Assembly: GCA_021154885.1 (NCBI GenBank)
Contig: JAJKHS010000131.1
Span: 41,717 to 105,716 of the forward strand
Reading direction: 5' to 3'
Length of the DNA: 64,000 bases
Origin: Thermoanaerobaculum sp.
GTDB taxonomy: Bacteria > Acidobacteriota > Thermoanaerobaculia > Multivoradales > UBA5704
Within the stretch, counting starts at the first letter, position 1, and every line of letters begins with the position of its first letter. Below, in pieces: positions 35,162-44,575 of the stretch. The translations under genes were made by a program, and so were the position numbers. The notes under the pieces were generated by a model. The model was not told the origin of the DNA, did not search any database, and was given only the letters and a program-made list of their open reading frames with translations.

Positions 35162-35305
35162 CTAGGGTTGCAGATCTATGGTCTCAACTCCGCCATAGGC
35201 CAGGATCTTGCGATCCGCCGTAGCAAGCGGGCTGCGATGAACGCGGGCTGTTCCTACAATCAACTGATCCGCCGGATCACGATGAAAACTGTCCAGAAGG
35301 ATCAC
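35162..35305 (-). pseudogene. PIN-domain toxin collapsed by an internal deletion
   Basis: This 47-codon frame begins GTG ATC CTT CTG GAC (VILLD), the start of a PIN domain, and jumps directly into SFHRDPADQLIV, ARVHRSPLATADRKIL and YGGVETIDL, the C-terminal PIN region. About 75 residues of the middle are missing, with the frame kept. It overlaps the upstream antitoxin stop as in an intact pair. It should be inactive. Confidence 0.7.
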
Positions 35306-35517
35306 TGGTGAATTTCCCAGTCGCCTTCCGCAACCGGCTCAGTGGGGTCTTCGTAGCGAATGGGCAACCCGCGCAACGGGTAAGGGTTCTCGATTGTCTG
35401 ATCTGGCTCGCGGCGAAGGAGAATGACTTCGACTTCGTCACCGGCTTGAAAGGGCAGATCTGAGAGACGCAGCTCACCCTGCTGTTCTAGCTTGGCTGCC
35501 GTCTTGTATGCCTCCAT
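35302..35517 (-). CDS. antitoxin of a PIN toxin pair (small, AbrB/DUF2281-like)
   Basis: A 71-residue protein, with GGAGG about nine bases before ATG at 35517. It starts EAYKTAAKLEQQGELRLSDLPFQAGDEVEVILL, then PLRGLPIRYEDPTEPVAEGDWE. This matches small antitoxins that precede PIN toxins. The toxin next to it is deleted internally (35162-35305), so it is an orphan antitoxin. Confidence 0.72.
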   Translation of the reverse strand: MEAYKTAAKLEQQGELRLSDLPFQAGDEVEVILLRREPDQTIENPYPLRGLPIRYEDPTEPVAEGDWEIHQ

Positions 35518-35583
35518 TGCTGACACCTCCCATGTGGCTACGTTCCGAGTCTAGCAGAGCCACGTCCTCTGGGGGGAAAGGCT

Positions 35584-36093
35584 CTACGAGCCTGCAGTCC
35601 TCGCCGCCTTCTCCAGCATGCCTCCGAACCGCTCCGCGTCCAGCGTCACGAACAACGCCTTCGCCTCCGCGAAAACCTCTCCCGCCTCTCCCACCAGCCG
35701 CCCAGCCGTCCGTACCTTCCGCCCTTCCACCCCCTCCACCCAGGCCTCCAGCAGGGCGTCCGTCCCCAGAGGCAGCATGCGCCGGAAGCTGGTGTCGAGC
35801 TGGACGGCGACGACTTTGTGGCCGGCGGTCCAGGCGGCGGCGCCCATGGCCTCGTCGAGGACCGCGGCCATGCTGCCGCCGTGGGCGTAACCCGGCGGCC
35901 CCTCGGCTCCCGGACCGAACCAGGCGCGGCCGACCAGCGGCCGCTCGCCGCCGCGCCAGAAGTAGCAGACGCGGAGCCGGTCCCCCTGCGGGTCTCCCGA
36001 GACGAACGACCGGCCCCCGGGAGTGCCTCGCTCGAGGCGCGGCGGCTCGATCGGCCGCCAACCCGGCTCAGGCGTCACCTCGGGAGCGGACAC
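35584..36093 (-). CDS. PaaI-family hotdog thioesterase
   Basis: A 169-residue protein. The hotdog helix GGSMAAVLDEAMGAAAWTAG carries the usual catalytic Asp/Glu, followed by VVAVQLDTSFRRMLPLGTD and KVRTAGRLVGEAGEVFAEAKALFV, all typical of PaaI-like acyl-CoA thioesterases. The N-terminal 40 residues are Pro-rich. It probably hydrolyses acyl-CoA in the cytoplasm; the substrate is unknown. No strong RBS is visible. Confidence 0.85.
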   Translation of the reverse strand: MSAPEVTPEPGWRPIEPPRLERGTPGGRSFVSGDPQGDRLRVCYFWRGGERPLVGRAWFGPGAEGPPGYAHGGSMAAVLDEAMGAAAWTAGHKVVAVQLDTSFRRMLPLGTDALLEAWVEGVEGRKVRTAGRLVGEAGEVFAEAKALFVTLDAERFGGMLEKAARTAGS

Positions 36094-36397
36094 TCGATGC
36101 GGCTGCGGGTCGTCGATGGCGGCCTCCTTGGCGGGCGGTGACCGGAGCTTCTTGGTCTGTCAACCCCTACCCTATCAGCGCCACTGCTGGCGGGATAGCC
36201 AAATGGACAGGCTCCTGAGACGACGAGGTGATCGATCATGCGGCCTTCGGCCGGTCTCTGACCCTCACGCTCCGATGACGGAGATTCGCTGCCGATAGCG
36301 CATTAGGAGAGTGGCGGAGGTCAGCCCAACCTGGACTGACCGCTTCGTTGTCGAGTCATCTGAGCCGCCTCAGAAGATCGTCAGCAAGGAGCGAGTT
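36094..36397. other. non-coding gap of about 300 bp
   Basis: Between the thioesterase and the large secreted protein. It contains short GC-rich stems (for example around GCGGCCTTCGGCCGG at about 36240-36254), but no recognised riboswitch, terminator T-run or promoter pair. It is the long 5' leader of the gene at 36398. Confidence 0.4.
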
Positions 36398-39300
36398 ATG
36401 GGCTGCACTCCTCGATCGCATTTTGCAGGTCAGACCCTTCCGGCGGCAGTACGCCGGCGTAGCGGATCGCCGCGCGTCTTGTGGGCCGGTATCCTCGTTC
36501 TCTTGGTGCTCGTCCTCGGTACCCGAGCGGCGCAGGCACAATCCTGCGCCGGCAAGGTCGCCGGCGACGTCTGCCGGCCGTCGGCCGGCGCCTGCGACGT
36601 CGCGGAGACCTGCGTCGCGGCCGGCGGAAACACCGGCGCACCGATGTACCAGCCGACGGATGGCTCCCTCGCCACCGACGTCGCCTGGCCCTACACCATG
36701 GGATACGGCTTCACCCCCAACAAGACGATCACGGTCACGGCGCTCGGCGGCTTCTTCAACGGGGCCAAGACCGTCTACCTGTATGACCGCACGACCGGCG
36801 CCGTGCTCGCGAGCGCGACCGCGACCGCCGCCAACAGTTGGGGCTACGCCCCGATCTCCCCCGTCGTCCTGACGAAGTCAAGCCCCTACTCCATCGGCGT
36901 CAATCTTGCCGGCTCCGGCGGTGCCTATCGCGCTAGCATGACCTCCATGCCCACGTCGCTCACGGATGCGACCATCGACGGGAGCTGTTACCGCTATGCG
37001 AGCACCGCGGAGCCGTGCGCCTCCAGCGGCCTGATCGCGGGCGTCAACTACGGCATGGCGGACTTCAAGTACCTGCCCGCCACCGCGCTGTATCAGCCGA
37101 CTGACGGCTCTCTCTCCACGGACCTGGCCGGGGACTACACCGCGGGGTACGCCTTCACCCCCAACAAGGATCTGACGATCACCCACCTCGGCGGCTTCTA
37201 CAACGGGACCCGGACCGTCTATCTGTACAACCGCTCGACCGGCGCCGTGCTCGCGAGCGTATCCAACGCGTCCGCCAACAGTTGGGTGTACAGCAGGATC
37301 ACACCGATCACGCTCACGGCCGGGACGTCGTATACCGTCGCCGTCTATTTGGGGGCGGGGACCGCCGGCGCCCAGCGGACGGGCATCGCGATGCCCACGG
37401 TACGCGCGGACGCGACCATCGAGGGAACCTGTTACCGCCTCTCCGCCACCGCCGAGCCGTGCGCCTACAGCGGCCTGATCGGGAGCGCCAACTACGGCAT
37501 GGCCGACATCAAGTACACAGTCGCCGGGAACGGGCTCGTCTGCCCGGCTGACACCTTCGTCGCGGCGGGCACGACGTGCCGCGCCTCGACCGGCACCTGC
37601 GACCCCGCGGAGGCGTGCACCGGCTCGTCGGCCGCCTGCCCGGCCAACGGGTTCACGGCCGCCGGCGTAGCCTGCAACGACGGCGCGCTCTGCACCTACA
37701 ACGACGTCTGCAACGGCGCCGGAAGCTGCGGCGGCACTGCCATCACCTGCGGCGGCGGCAACGCCTGCTCCACCACCGCCTGCAACGGGACCAGCACCTG
37801 CGAGCCCGCGCAGGTCTTCTGCAACGACCCGCCTGGCGAGTGCTACAACACCCTGGGCACCTGCAGCACCGCCAATGGAAGCTGCAGCTATACCGTCAAG
37901 GTCGGCGCTCGGTGCGGCAGCCGGGGCACTTGCCAGAGCTCGGGGAATTGCTACACGCCTCCGCCCGTCATAGCAGAAGGAGTCCCGCCGGATTGCGCGA
38001 CCCAGACCGTTCCGGCGCCGACGCCCATCGGCTGCGAAAGCTGCGACGCCAGCAAGCCTTGCGTGATCGACTCGACCGCGACCCTCCCCGCGGAATGGCA
38101 GACCTGCAGCGGCTATACTCCCCGCAAGGGCGACGTCATCGTGCACGAGGCGGCGGGTTTGACCCAGATGCTGGTCTCCCAATGGACCAACTGGACCCAT
38201 ATCGGCGTGTTCCTGGGGCCCCAGCAAGGCTCCAACGCGCAACTGGTCCGGCACCAGGCGATCAACTTGGACGGCCTCGGCCAATCGGTCGTCCGGGGGA
38301 GCCTGCTTCAGGGCATCCTGAGCGCCCTATCGCTCAACAAGAGCTCCGCCTACTGCAAGTCCGCGAAGCTGGACCCCGCCACCCTGTTCGATCCCGGCCA
38401 GTTCACCCCGGGCGTGCCCAACACGCACACGGCGGACATCCTCACGGAGTTGGACGGAGATGGCACGCTCTTCTGGGAGAATGGCGTCGTGCGCACCAAG
38501 GTCTTCGTCGCGGCCAATCGCACTCTTGGCGAAGACGTCGCCAACCGGATGGTGGCGAGGGATGACTACTACTCGCTCAACGCCGCGTTGGATGAGGCCA
38601 AGGGGATGAGGACGTTCAGCAACGGCAGACCGGGCACCACCTGCGCGTCGGCGATCATGAGCTGCGTCACACCGGCAGTTCCGCTGACGTTGCTGGAGGC
38701 GACGAAGATCAAGGCGACCGCCGAGGCGGCGTACGAAGTGATCCGGCGCCAGGTCCGGCATATGCCGCAGACCGAAAGCGCCGTGACGCTCTGCAAGCAC
38801 GTCTTCTGTCCTCCGGGAGGGCTCCCCTGTCCCGTCGACTGCAACGGGCTCGCCTGGGAGACGGCCAACGGCATCGCGGATCAAATCATTGCCTGCTTCC
38901 TGTTCGGCCCGACTGGTGGCGTCTGCGATTGCACGCGTGACAACCGCAAGTGGCACTTCGCCTCCTGGGGCGGCACGCCTCCAGCCCCGACGCAGGACGA
39001 GTCCGACTGGGCCAACCATCGGATGACGGACGTGGAGTTCGCGCTGGACCCCTGGACCCCGACCGCGGTCGCGGGCCAGGCCGTCATCACAATCCCCGAT
39101 TCGTATAGTTACGTTCCGGGCGACATCGCAAAATCCAGCAACTACCCCGATTCTTATGACCTGGTGAAGAAGACCAACGCCACCCGGAAGTACGGTCACT
39201 GCCAGGCGCCCCAGCCTGTCTACGAGGGCAACGACGAGGCCGCCAACTGCCGCTCCGTCTCCGGCTGGGCGTGGAACCAGGGTTCTCCCAACTCGCCGAT

Positions 39301-39958
39301 CAATGTCGACGTCTACCGCGACTCGAGCCTGGCGGCCACCATCCCGGCAAACCTCTTCCGCTCGGATCTCTACTCGGCGGGCAAGGGGAACGGCTATCAC
39401 GCCTTCGTCTACACGCCGACCGGGTGGCAGGACGGCCAGGGGCACGACGTCCACGTGCGCTACCCGGGGACGTCGACCGACCTGCCCGGGTCGCCAAGGA
39501 ATGTCGTCTGCGGCCTCTCCATGTTCCCCTCCCTGGCGCCGCAGGACCCCGACCTCTCGACCGGCGGCCAGGTTTATACTGTCGCGACCCAATTCAGCTC
39601 GAGCGTCAGCGGCTACGTCACTCAGCTTGGGTTCTACCGCGCGCCGTCCGAGAGCGGGACCAACACCCTCCGCCTGTGGACCGACAACGGCGTCCAGCTC
39701 GCGAGCGTCACGCCCTTCTGCTCAGGAGGCGGCTGGTGCTGGGGCAACATCTCTCCGGCCATCGCCATCTCCGCCGGCACCGTCTACCGCGTGACGGTCA
39801 ATACCAACTCCGCCCAGGCCAAGACCGGCTGCGGCATCGGCGGGGGAATCACCAACCAGAGGCTCACCGCCCTCGCCGGCTTCTGGCAGGCCGGCGACAC
39901 CTTCCCCACCACCGGTAGCTGTAGCAACTTCTTCGTTGACGTGAAGTTCGATATGTAG
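36398..39958 (+). CDS. giant secreted multidomain protein: DUF4082-like domains, Cys-rich linkers and a papain-like (permuted NlpC/P60) core
   Basis: About 1186 residues; ATG at 36398 has AAGGAGCG upstream, and the signal peptide (VLWAGILVLLVLVLGTRAAQAQ) follows at about 25-50. Three domains of DUF4082 type are seen: two near the start (YQPTDGSLATD..., YQPTDGSLSTD...) and one at the end (TVATQFSSSVSGYVTQLGFY). Between them are Cys-rich stretches of CxxC type (GTCDPAEACTGSSAACPANG). The central part has PRKGDVIVHEAAG, NWTHIGVFLGP and PGTTCASAIMSC, the order of a permuted papain-like fold with His before Cys. It may bind or cut cell-wall or surface material. Confidence 0.75.
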   Translation: MGCTPRSHFAGQTLPAAVRRRSGSPRVLWAGILVLLVLVLGTRAAQAQSCAGKVAGDVCRPSAGACDVAETCVAAGGNTGAPMYQPTDGSLATDVAWPYTMGYGFTPNKTITVTALGGFFNGAKTVYLYDRTTGAVLASATATAANSWGYAPISPVVLTKSSPYSIGVNLAGSGGAYRASMTSMPTSLTDATIDGSCYRYASTAEPCASSGLIAGVNYGMADFKYLPATALYQPTDGSLSTDLAGDYTAGYAFTPNKDLTITHLGGFYNGTRTVYLYNRSTGAVLASVSNASANSWVYSRITPITLTAGTSYTVAVYLGAGTAGAQRTGIAMPTVRADATIEGTCYRLSATAEPCAYSGLIGSANYGMADIKYTVAGNGLVCPADTFVAAGTTCRASTGTCDPAEACTGSSAACPANGFTAAGVACNDGALCTYNDVCNGAGSCGGTAITCGGGNACSTTACNGTSTCEPAQVFCNDPPGECYNTLGTCSTANGSCSYTVKVGARCGSRGTCQSSGNCYTPPPVIAEGVPPDCATQTVPAPTPIGCESCDASKPCVIDSTATLPAEWQTCSGYTPRKGDVIVHEAAGLTQMLVSQWTNWTHIGVFLGPQQGSNAQLVRHQAINLDGLGQSVVRGSLLQGILSALSLNKSSAYCKSAKLDPATLFDPGQFTPGVPNTHTADILTELDGDGTLFWENGVVRTKVFVAANRTLGEDVANRMVARDDYYSLNAALDEAKGMRTFSNGRPGTTCASAIMSCVTPAVPLTLLEATKIKATAEAAYEVIRRQVRHMPQTESAVTLCKHVFCPPGGLPCPVDCNGLAWETANGIADQIIACFLFGPTGGVCDCTRDNRKWHFASWGGTPPAPTQDESDWANHRMTDVEFALDPWTPTAVAGQAVITIPDSYSYVPGDIAKSSNYPDSYDLVKKTNATRKYGHCQAPQPVYEGNDEAANCRSVSGWAWNQGSPNSPINVDVYRDSSLAATIPANLFRSDLYSAGKGNGYHAFVYTPTGWQDGQGHDVHVRYPGTSTDLPGSPRNVVCGLSMFPSLAPQDPDLSTGGQVYTVATQFSSSVSGYVTQLGFYRAPSESGTNTLRLWTDNGVQLASVTPFCSGGGWCWGNISPAIAISAGTVYRVTVNTNSAQAKTGCGIGGGITNQRLTALAGFWQAGDTFPTTGSCSNFFVDVKFDM

Positions 39959-40008
39959 TCTTGGAGGAGTTTGCCTCAGGCCGGTCCGGCGGGCTAGCAT
40001 AGGCAGAA

Positions 40009-41385
40009 ATGCAAGGGCGAACGAGTGGAGTCACGCCGGACGTGAGAGAGGGCGCCCGCTCTCACGTCGGCCATCTCCGTCGCCTGCTCGGGCTCGGCTT
40101 CGGGCTCGCGGTCATCGTCGGCAGCACGATTGGCGTGGGCATCCTGCGCACGCCGGGGCTCGTCGCGGGCCACCTGCTCAGCTCGCCCGCCATCCTGGTT
40201 GCCTGGGTGGTCGGCGGCCTCTACACCTTGCTCGGGTCGGTGTGCATGGCCGAGCTCGGCACCATGATGCCGCAGGCGGGCGGGTACTACGTGTACGCGC
40301 GGCGCGGGTTCGGCAACTGGGTCGGCTTCGCCGTCGGCTGGACAGACTGGCTCACCTACTGCACGGTGCTCGCTTACGCCTCGATCGGCCTCGCCGAATT
40401 CAGCGGCGTGCTCCTGCCGGCGCTCGCGGGCTGGGTGCGGCCGATCGCGGTCGTCACGCTCCTCGCGATGGTGGCGCTCCAGTGGGCGGGCCTCAAGGTC
40501 AGCGCGCGGTTCCAGGAATGGACGACCGCGGTGAAGTTCCTCGCGTTTCTCGCGCTCGTCGTCGCCGCGTTCACGATGGGGCCGATGAGTCCACATGGAG
40601 CCCGGGGTCTTCAGGCTCCGGGAGACGCGCCCGGCCTCACGTTCACCGGCATCATCCTCGCGCTGCAAGCCGTCGTGATCGCCTACGGCGGCTGGCAGAG
40701 CGCGCTCTACTTCACCGAAGAAGATCGTGATCCCGCGCGCAACCTCCCGCGCGCGATGATCGGCGGCGTCTTTTCGGTCATCGCCGTTTACCTGCTCGTC
40801 AACCTCGCGCTCCTGGCCGTGCTGCCCATTCCGGACATAGCGAAGTCCACGCTGCCGGGCGCGGATGTGGCGGCGATCATTGCCGGCGATCGTGGGAAGC
40901 AGATCCTTACGGTGCTCTCGGTCCTCTCGCTCCTGCCGTTGCTCAACGCGATCCTGATGATCGGCACGCGGATCCTGTTCGCGATGGGGCGCGACAAGCT
41001 CCTCCCGCGGCGCGCGGCGTCGGTCAACGCGGGCGGCACACCCGATGTCGCGACCGTTGTCACGACCGGCGTGGCGGTCCTCCTCATCGCGTCCGGCACC
41101 TTCCAGAACCTCATCGCGCTGGCGTCGGTCTTCCTGGCCGCGAACTACTGCGTCTGCTGTCTCGCGCTGGTCGTGTTGCGACGACGGGAGCCCGGCGTCG
41201 CCCGGCCGTTCCGCGCGTGGGGATATCCCTGGTCGGCCGCCATCGTCGTCGTGGGCGCGGTCGTGTTTCTCGCCGGTGTTCTCGTGAACGACACGGCGAG
41301 CGCGGTCAAGGCGATTGGATTGCTGACCGTGGGGCTGGTCGGGCGGGCGGTGTTGGCGGACAGGTCGGGAAAGTCTCCGGGATGA
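40009..41385 (+). CDS. APC-family amino acid permease
   Basis: A 458-residue membrane protein with about 12 hydrophobic helices. The first helix has VIVGSTIGVGILRTPG, the backbone-binding glycine motif of APC (LAT/YhdG-like) transporters. Later parts (ILALQAVVIAYGGWQSALYFTEEDRDPARNLPRAMIGGV) are typical. It imports or exchanges amino acids at the inner membrane; which ones cannot be told. The starting 25 residues are a soluble lead. No neighbouring operon partner is evident. Confidence 0.88.
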   Translation: MQGRTSGVTPDVREGARSHVGHLRRLLGLGFGLAVIVGSTIGVGILRTPGLVAGHLLSSPAILVAWVVGGLYTLLGSVCMAELGTMMPQAGGYYVYARRGFGNWVGFAVGWTDWLTYCTVLAYASIGLAEFSGVLLPALAGWVRPIAVVTLLAMVALQWAGLKVSARFQEWTTAVKFLAFLALVVAAFTMGPMSPHGARGLQAPGDAPGLTFTGIILALQAVVIAYGGWQSALYFTEEDRDPARNLPRAMIGGVFSVIAVYLLVNLALLAVLPIPDIAKSTLPGADVAAIIAGDRGKQILTVLSVLSLLPLLNAILMIGTRILFAMGRDKLLPRRAASVNAGGTPDVATVVTTGVAVLLIASGTFQNLIALASVFLAANYCVCCLALVVLRRREPGVARPFRAWGYPWSAAIVVVGAVVFLAGVLVNDTASAVKAIGLLTVGLVGRAVLADRSGKSPG

Positions 41386-41548
41386 AGCGGAATCGTGGCG
41401 CTCGACGCCCTACCGCTCTGCCGCCAGCGGATTCGTCCAATGTAGTCCTGGGAAAGGGTGAAGTCTCCGTCCGTTGAGCAGAGCTCGCATTGATCGCCGG
41501 GTTGACAGCCGAACAAATCCCAGCATCAATCGCGACGTCTTGCTAACG

Positions 41549-43441
41549 CTACGACCCCACTGCCGCCCGCACTTCCGCCCCCTCCTGATCCTTGTACTGG
41601 AGCAGGTAGAGGCGATAGTAGATGCCGCGCAGGGCGAGGAGCTCCTGGTGGGTGCCGTACTCACGGACCTCTCCCTTGTGCAGGACGAGGATGCGGTCCG
41701 CCTTCTGGATGGTGGAGAGACGGTGGGCGATGACCACGCTGGTGCGACCCACGAGGAGACGGTCGAGGGCCTTCTGGATGAGCTGCTCGGTCTCGGTGTC
41801 GATCGAGGAGGTGGCCTCGTCGAGGATCAGGATGCTGGGGTCGAAGGCCAGGGCGCGGGCGAAGGCGATGAGCTGCTTCTGTCCCACCGAGAGGCCGGCG
41901 CCCCGCTCGCGGACCGCGGCGTCGAAGCCGCCGGGGAGGCGCTCGATGAAGGGGAGGGCGTGCACTTCACCGGCCGCCCAGCGCACCCGCTCGTCGTCGA
42001 TCGATTCCTCCCCCAGACGGATGTTGGCGCCGACGCTGCCGGAGAAGAGGAAGACGTCCTGCAGCACCATGGCGACGCTGCGCCGCAGCCGGGCGAGATC
42101 CCACTCCCGTACGTCCACCCCGTCCACCCGCACGGCGCCGCGGTCGACGTCGTAGAAGCGCAGCAGCAGGCTCGCCAGGGTGCTCTTGCCGGCGCCCGTA
42201 TGCCCCACCACCGCCAGGGTCTCGCCCGGGCGTACCCGGAAGGAGACCCCCTTGAGCACCGGCTCGTCCTCTTTGTAGGAGAACCAGACGTCGTCGAAGT
42301 CGATGTCTCCCCGCACCCGCTCCGGGCTGTAGGCCTGCGGCGGGGTGGCGATGGTCGCCACCGTGTCGAGCAGGCGGAAGATCCGCTCGGAGCTGGCCAT
42401 GGCCGACTGCAGGATGTTGTACTTCTCCGACAGGTCCGACAACGGTTGGTAGAACCGCTGGGCATACTGAAGGAAGGCGATCAGGCCGCCGATCGACAGG
42501 GCGCTCACCAGCACCCGGCCGCCGCCAACCCAGATCAGCAGTCCGGCGCCCAGCGAGGTGATCAGCTCCACGCCGGGGAAGAAGACGGCGTAGTAGAAAA
42601 TCGACCGCACGTTGGCGTCGCGGTAGGCGCCGTTGATCTCCTCGAACTCGGTGTAGGCCCGCGCTTCGCGGTTGAAGAGCTGCACCACGGGCATGCCGGT
42701 GATGTGCTCCTGGAGGAAAGCGTTGATGCGGGCGATCTTCACCCGCACCTGGCGGAAGCTCTCGCGCACCCTGGCCTTGAACCAGGAGGTCAGCAGCAGC
42801 AGCAGGGGAACGATGGAGAACGACACCAGGGCGAGCCGCCAGTCGAGCCAGAACAGGACGCCGGCGATGCCGGCGAGGACCAGGACGTCACCGAAGATGG
42901 TGACGATGCCGGCCGTGAACATCTCATTCAGGGCATCGACGTCGGTGGTCACCCGGGTCACCAGCCGGCCGATGGGGTTGCGGTCGTAGAAGGCCAGGGG
43001 CAGGCGCTGGAGATGACCGAAGATCTGCCGGCGCAGATCGTTCATGATGTACTGCCCCATGAGCTGCAGCACGTAGCTCTGAGCATAGAGGGAGATGAAG
43101 GTCAGGATCAGGGCCGCCAGGTAGATGAGGGAGGTGACGGTCAGGCCGGGCACGGCGATCCGCGCCGGATCGATCCCCCGCGCCAGGAGCTGGCCGCGGA
43201 TCAAGACGCTGGGCGCCGAGATCTGCGACTCGCCCCCCTGCGGCCGGATGAAGAGGTCGAGGGCCACGGCGGTGATCAGCGGTCCCACGAGCTGAAAGAG
43301 GGAGGACACCAGGATGAGGGCCAGGGCCGTTACCGTCATCCCCTTGTAGGGGCGGATGTAGCCCAGGAGCCGGCGCATGAGGCGGGCGTCGTACGCCTTG
43401 CCCAGGACTTCTTCGTCGTGATGGCCGGTCGGCTCGCTCAT
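41549..43441 (-). CDS. ABC exporter, MsbA/MdlB-like half-transporter
   Basis: A 630-residue fusion of six TM helices and an ABC ATPase. The start at 43441 ([14 protein letters not shown]) leads to the first coupling helix at [15 protein letters not shown]. The nucleotide domain has Walker [17 protein letters not shown], signature [15 protein letters not shown], Walker [11 protein letters not shown] and the H-loop VIAHRLST. It exports lipids or drugs across the inner membrane. It is divergent from the adenosyltransferase gene, only 33 bp apart, and has no clear RBS at this start, so the exact start is uncertain. Confidence 0.9.
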   Translation of the reverse strand: MSEPTGHHDEEVLGKAYDARLMRRLLGYIRPYKGMTVTALALILVSSLFQLVGPLITAVALDLFIRPQGGESQISAPSVLIRGQLLARGIDPARIAVPGLTVTSLIYLAALILTFISLYAQSYVLQLMGQYIMNDLRRQIFGHLQRLPLAFYDRNPIGRLVTRVTTDVDALNEMFTAGIVTIFGDVLVLAGIAGVLFWLDWRLALVSFSIVPLLLLLTSWFKARVRESFRQVRVKIARINAFLQEHITGMPVVQLFNREARAYTEFEEINGAYRDANVRSIFYYAVFFPGVELITSLGAGLLIWVGGGRVLVSALSIGGLIAFLQYAQRFYQPLSDLSEKYNILQSAMASSERIFRLLDTVATIATPPQAYSPERVRGDIDFDDVWFSYKEDEPVLKGVSFRVRPGETLAVVGHTGAGKSTLASLLLRFYDVDRGAVRVDGVDVREWDLARLRRSVAMVLQDVFLFSGSVGANIRLGEESIDDERVRWAAGEVHALPFIERLPGGFDAAVRERGAGLSVGQKQLIAFARALAFDPSILILDEATSSIDTETEQLIQKALDRLLVGRTSVVIAHRLSTIQKADRILVLHKGEVREYGTHQELLALRGIYYRLYLLQYKDQEGAEVRAAVGS

Positions 43442-43474
43442 GGGGGTACGATATCGCAGAAGGAGGCTGCTCCC

Positions 43475-44038
43475 ATGCCACGCATCACCCGGGTCTACAC
43501 CCGGACCGGAGACGATGGAACCACAGGCCTCGGCGGGGGGCAGCGGGTGCCCAAGGACTCGGCGCGCATCGCGGCCTATGGCACGGTGGACGAGCTGAGC
43601 TCGGCGATCGGCGTCGCCATCGCCCTGGGGCTCGATCCCAGGCTGGCCGCCGCGCTGGCGCGCATCCAGAACGAGCTGTTCAACGTCGGCTCCGACCTCT
43701 GCATCCTGGAGGAGGACAAGGTCGCGATGCCCGTGCCGGTCGTGGAGGAGCGGCACGTGGACGCTCTGGAGGGGCTGATGGACGAGCTCCAGGCTGAGCT
43801 CACGCCGCTGGAGAACTTCATCCTGCCGGGCGGCACGCCGGGAGCGGCCCAGCTCCACGTGGCCCGCACGGTCTGCCGCCGGGCCGAACGGGAGGTGATC
43901 CACCTCTCCCGTCAGGAGCCCGTCGGCCCCTGGGTCGTGCGCTACCTCAACCGCCTCTCGGACGCCCTCTTCGTCATGGCGCGCGCCGAGAACTTCAAGC
44001 GGGGCGTGCCGGACGTCCTCTGGAATTCCCGGGCCTGA
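43475..44038 (+). CDS. ATP:cob(I)alamin adenosyltransferase, PduO type
   Basis: A 187-residue protein with AAGGAGG before [22 protein letters not shown] binds [23 protein letters not shown] and [31 protein letters not shown] are the PduO-type helices. It makes adenosylcobalamin from cob(I)alamin and ATP in the cytoplasm. Length is normal and all expected residues are present. The neighbouring ABC exporter is divergent and functionally unrelated. Confidence 0.95.
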   Translation: MPRITRVYTRTGDDGTTGLGGGQRVPKDSARIAAYGTVDELSSAIGVAIALGLDPRLAAALARIQNELFNVGSDLCILEEDKVAMPVPVVEERHVDALEGLMDELQAELTPLENFILPGGTPGAAQLHVARTVCRRAEREVIHLSRQEPVGPWVVRYLNRLSDALFVMARAENFKRGVPDVLWNSRA

Positions 44039-44145
44039 GGCCTCCTCTCTCCCGAAGTTGGCCCGGGTTTTGAATCAATCCAGGCGCGAGCGGCGGCCGG
44101 CCTTCAGGCCGTCTGGTCCCTCGACTCCAAGAGGAGCGCGGCATC

Positions 44146-44349
44146 ATGTCTTCTTCGTTCGGCATCTACCTGATCGGCTTCATCATCGTGATCATCGGCC
44201 TCGCGATCGGTGCCCATCTCATGCACGTTCCGTCCATGTGGATCGGCGTCGGGGTGATCTGCCTGGTGGGGCTCGGCATTCTGAGTGCCGTCAAGAAGAC
44301 CCAGGGCCGCGCCGGGACGGGAGGCACGCCGCCACCACCCCGATACTAG
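44146..44349 (+). CDS. small two-helix membrane protein
   Basis: A 67-residue ORF starting MSSSFGIYLIGFIIVIIGLAIGAHL, with a second hydrophobic helix (MWIGVGVICLVGLGILSAV) and a charged Gly/Pro-rich tail. AAGAGGAG stands before the ATG. It looks like a real small inner-membrane protein of unknown function. Confidence 0.65.
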   Translation: MSSSFGIYLIGFIIVIIGLAIGAHLMHVPSMWIGVGVICLVGLGILSAVKKTQGRAGTGGTPPPPRY

Positions 44350-44575
44350 GGAAAGTTTTTCAAAAGTTGGACGGCCAGCGGTCGCCCTCTCGGACGGGAG
44401 CGTGGGCGGGACGGGGTGGAGCGGGGTGGGCGAGAGGGCGTGGGGAGTGGAAGGGGCGACCGCAGGCCGCCCTTCATTTTTTTCGGAAGACAATCAACGA
44501 AGACAAATCTACGACGACAAACCGGTGCCCTGTCAAAATCCACCATCGCGTGGTGGGATATGACAGGGCTCCGTT
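44350..44575. terminator. intergenic hairpins between converging genes
   Basis: The gap holds a strong hairpin at 44527-44569 with outer arms GCCCTGTCA / TGACAGGGC and an inner stem CCACCA / TGGTGG, lying directly after the kinase stop. A second stretch at about 44455-44480 (GCGACCGCAGGCCGCCC followed by TTCATTTTTTT) may terminate plus-strand transcription. Terminator function is inferred from position. Confidence 0.55.

Noticed and set aside
36150..36330. c-di-GMP (GEMM) riboswitch upstream of the DUF4082-like gene
   Set aside because: Some local resemblance (GCCAAA, ACGACGAGG), but the conserved GEMM core could not be aligned convincingly.
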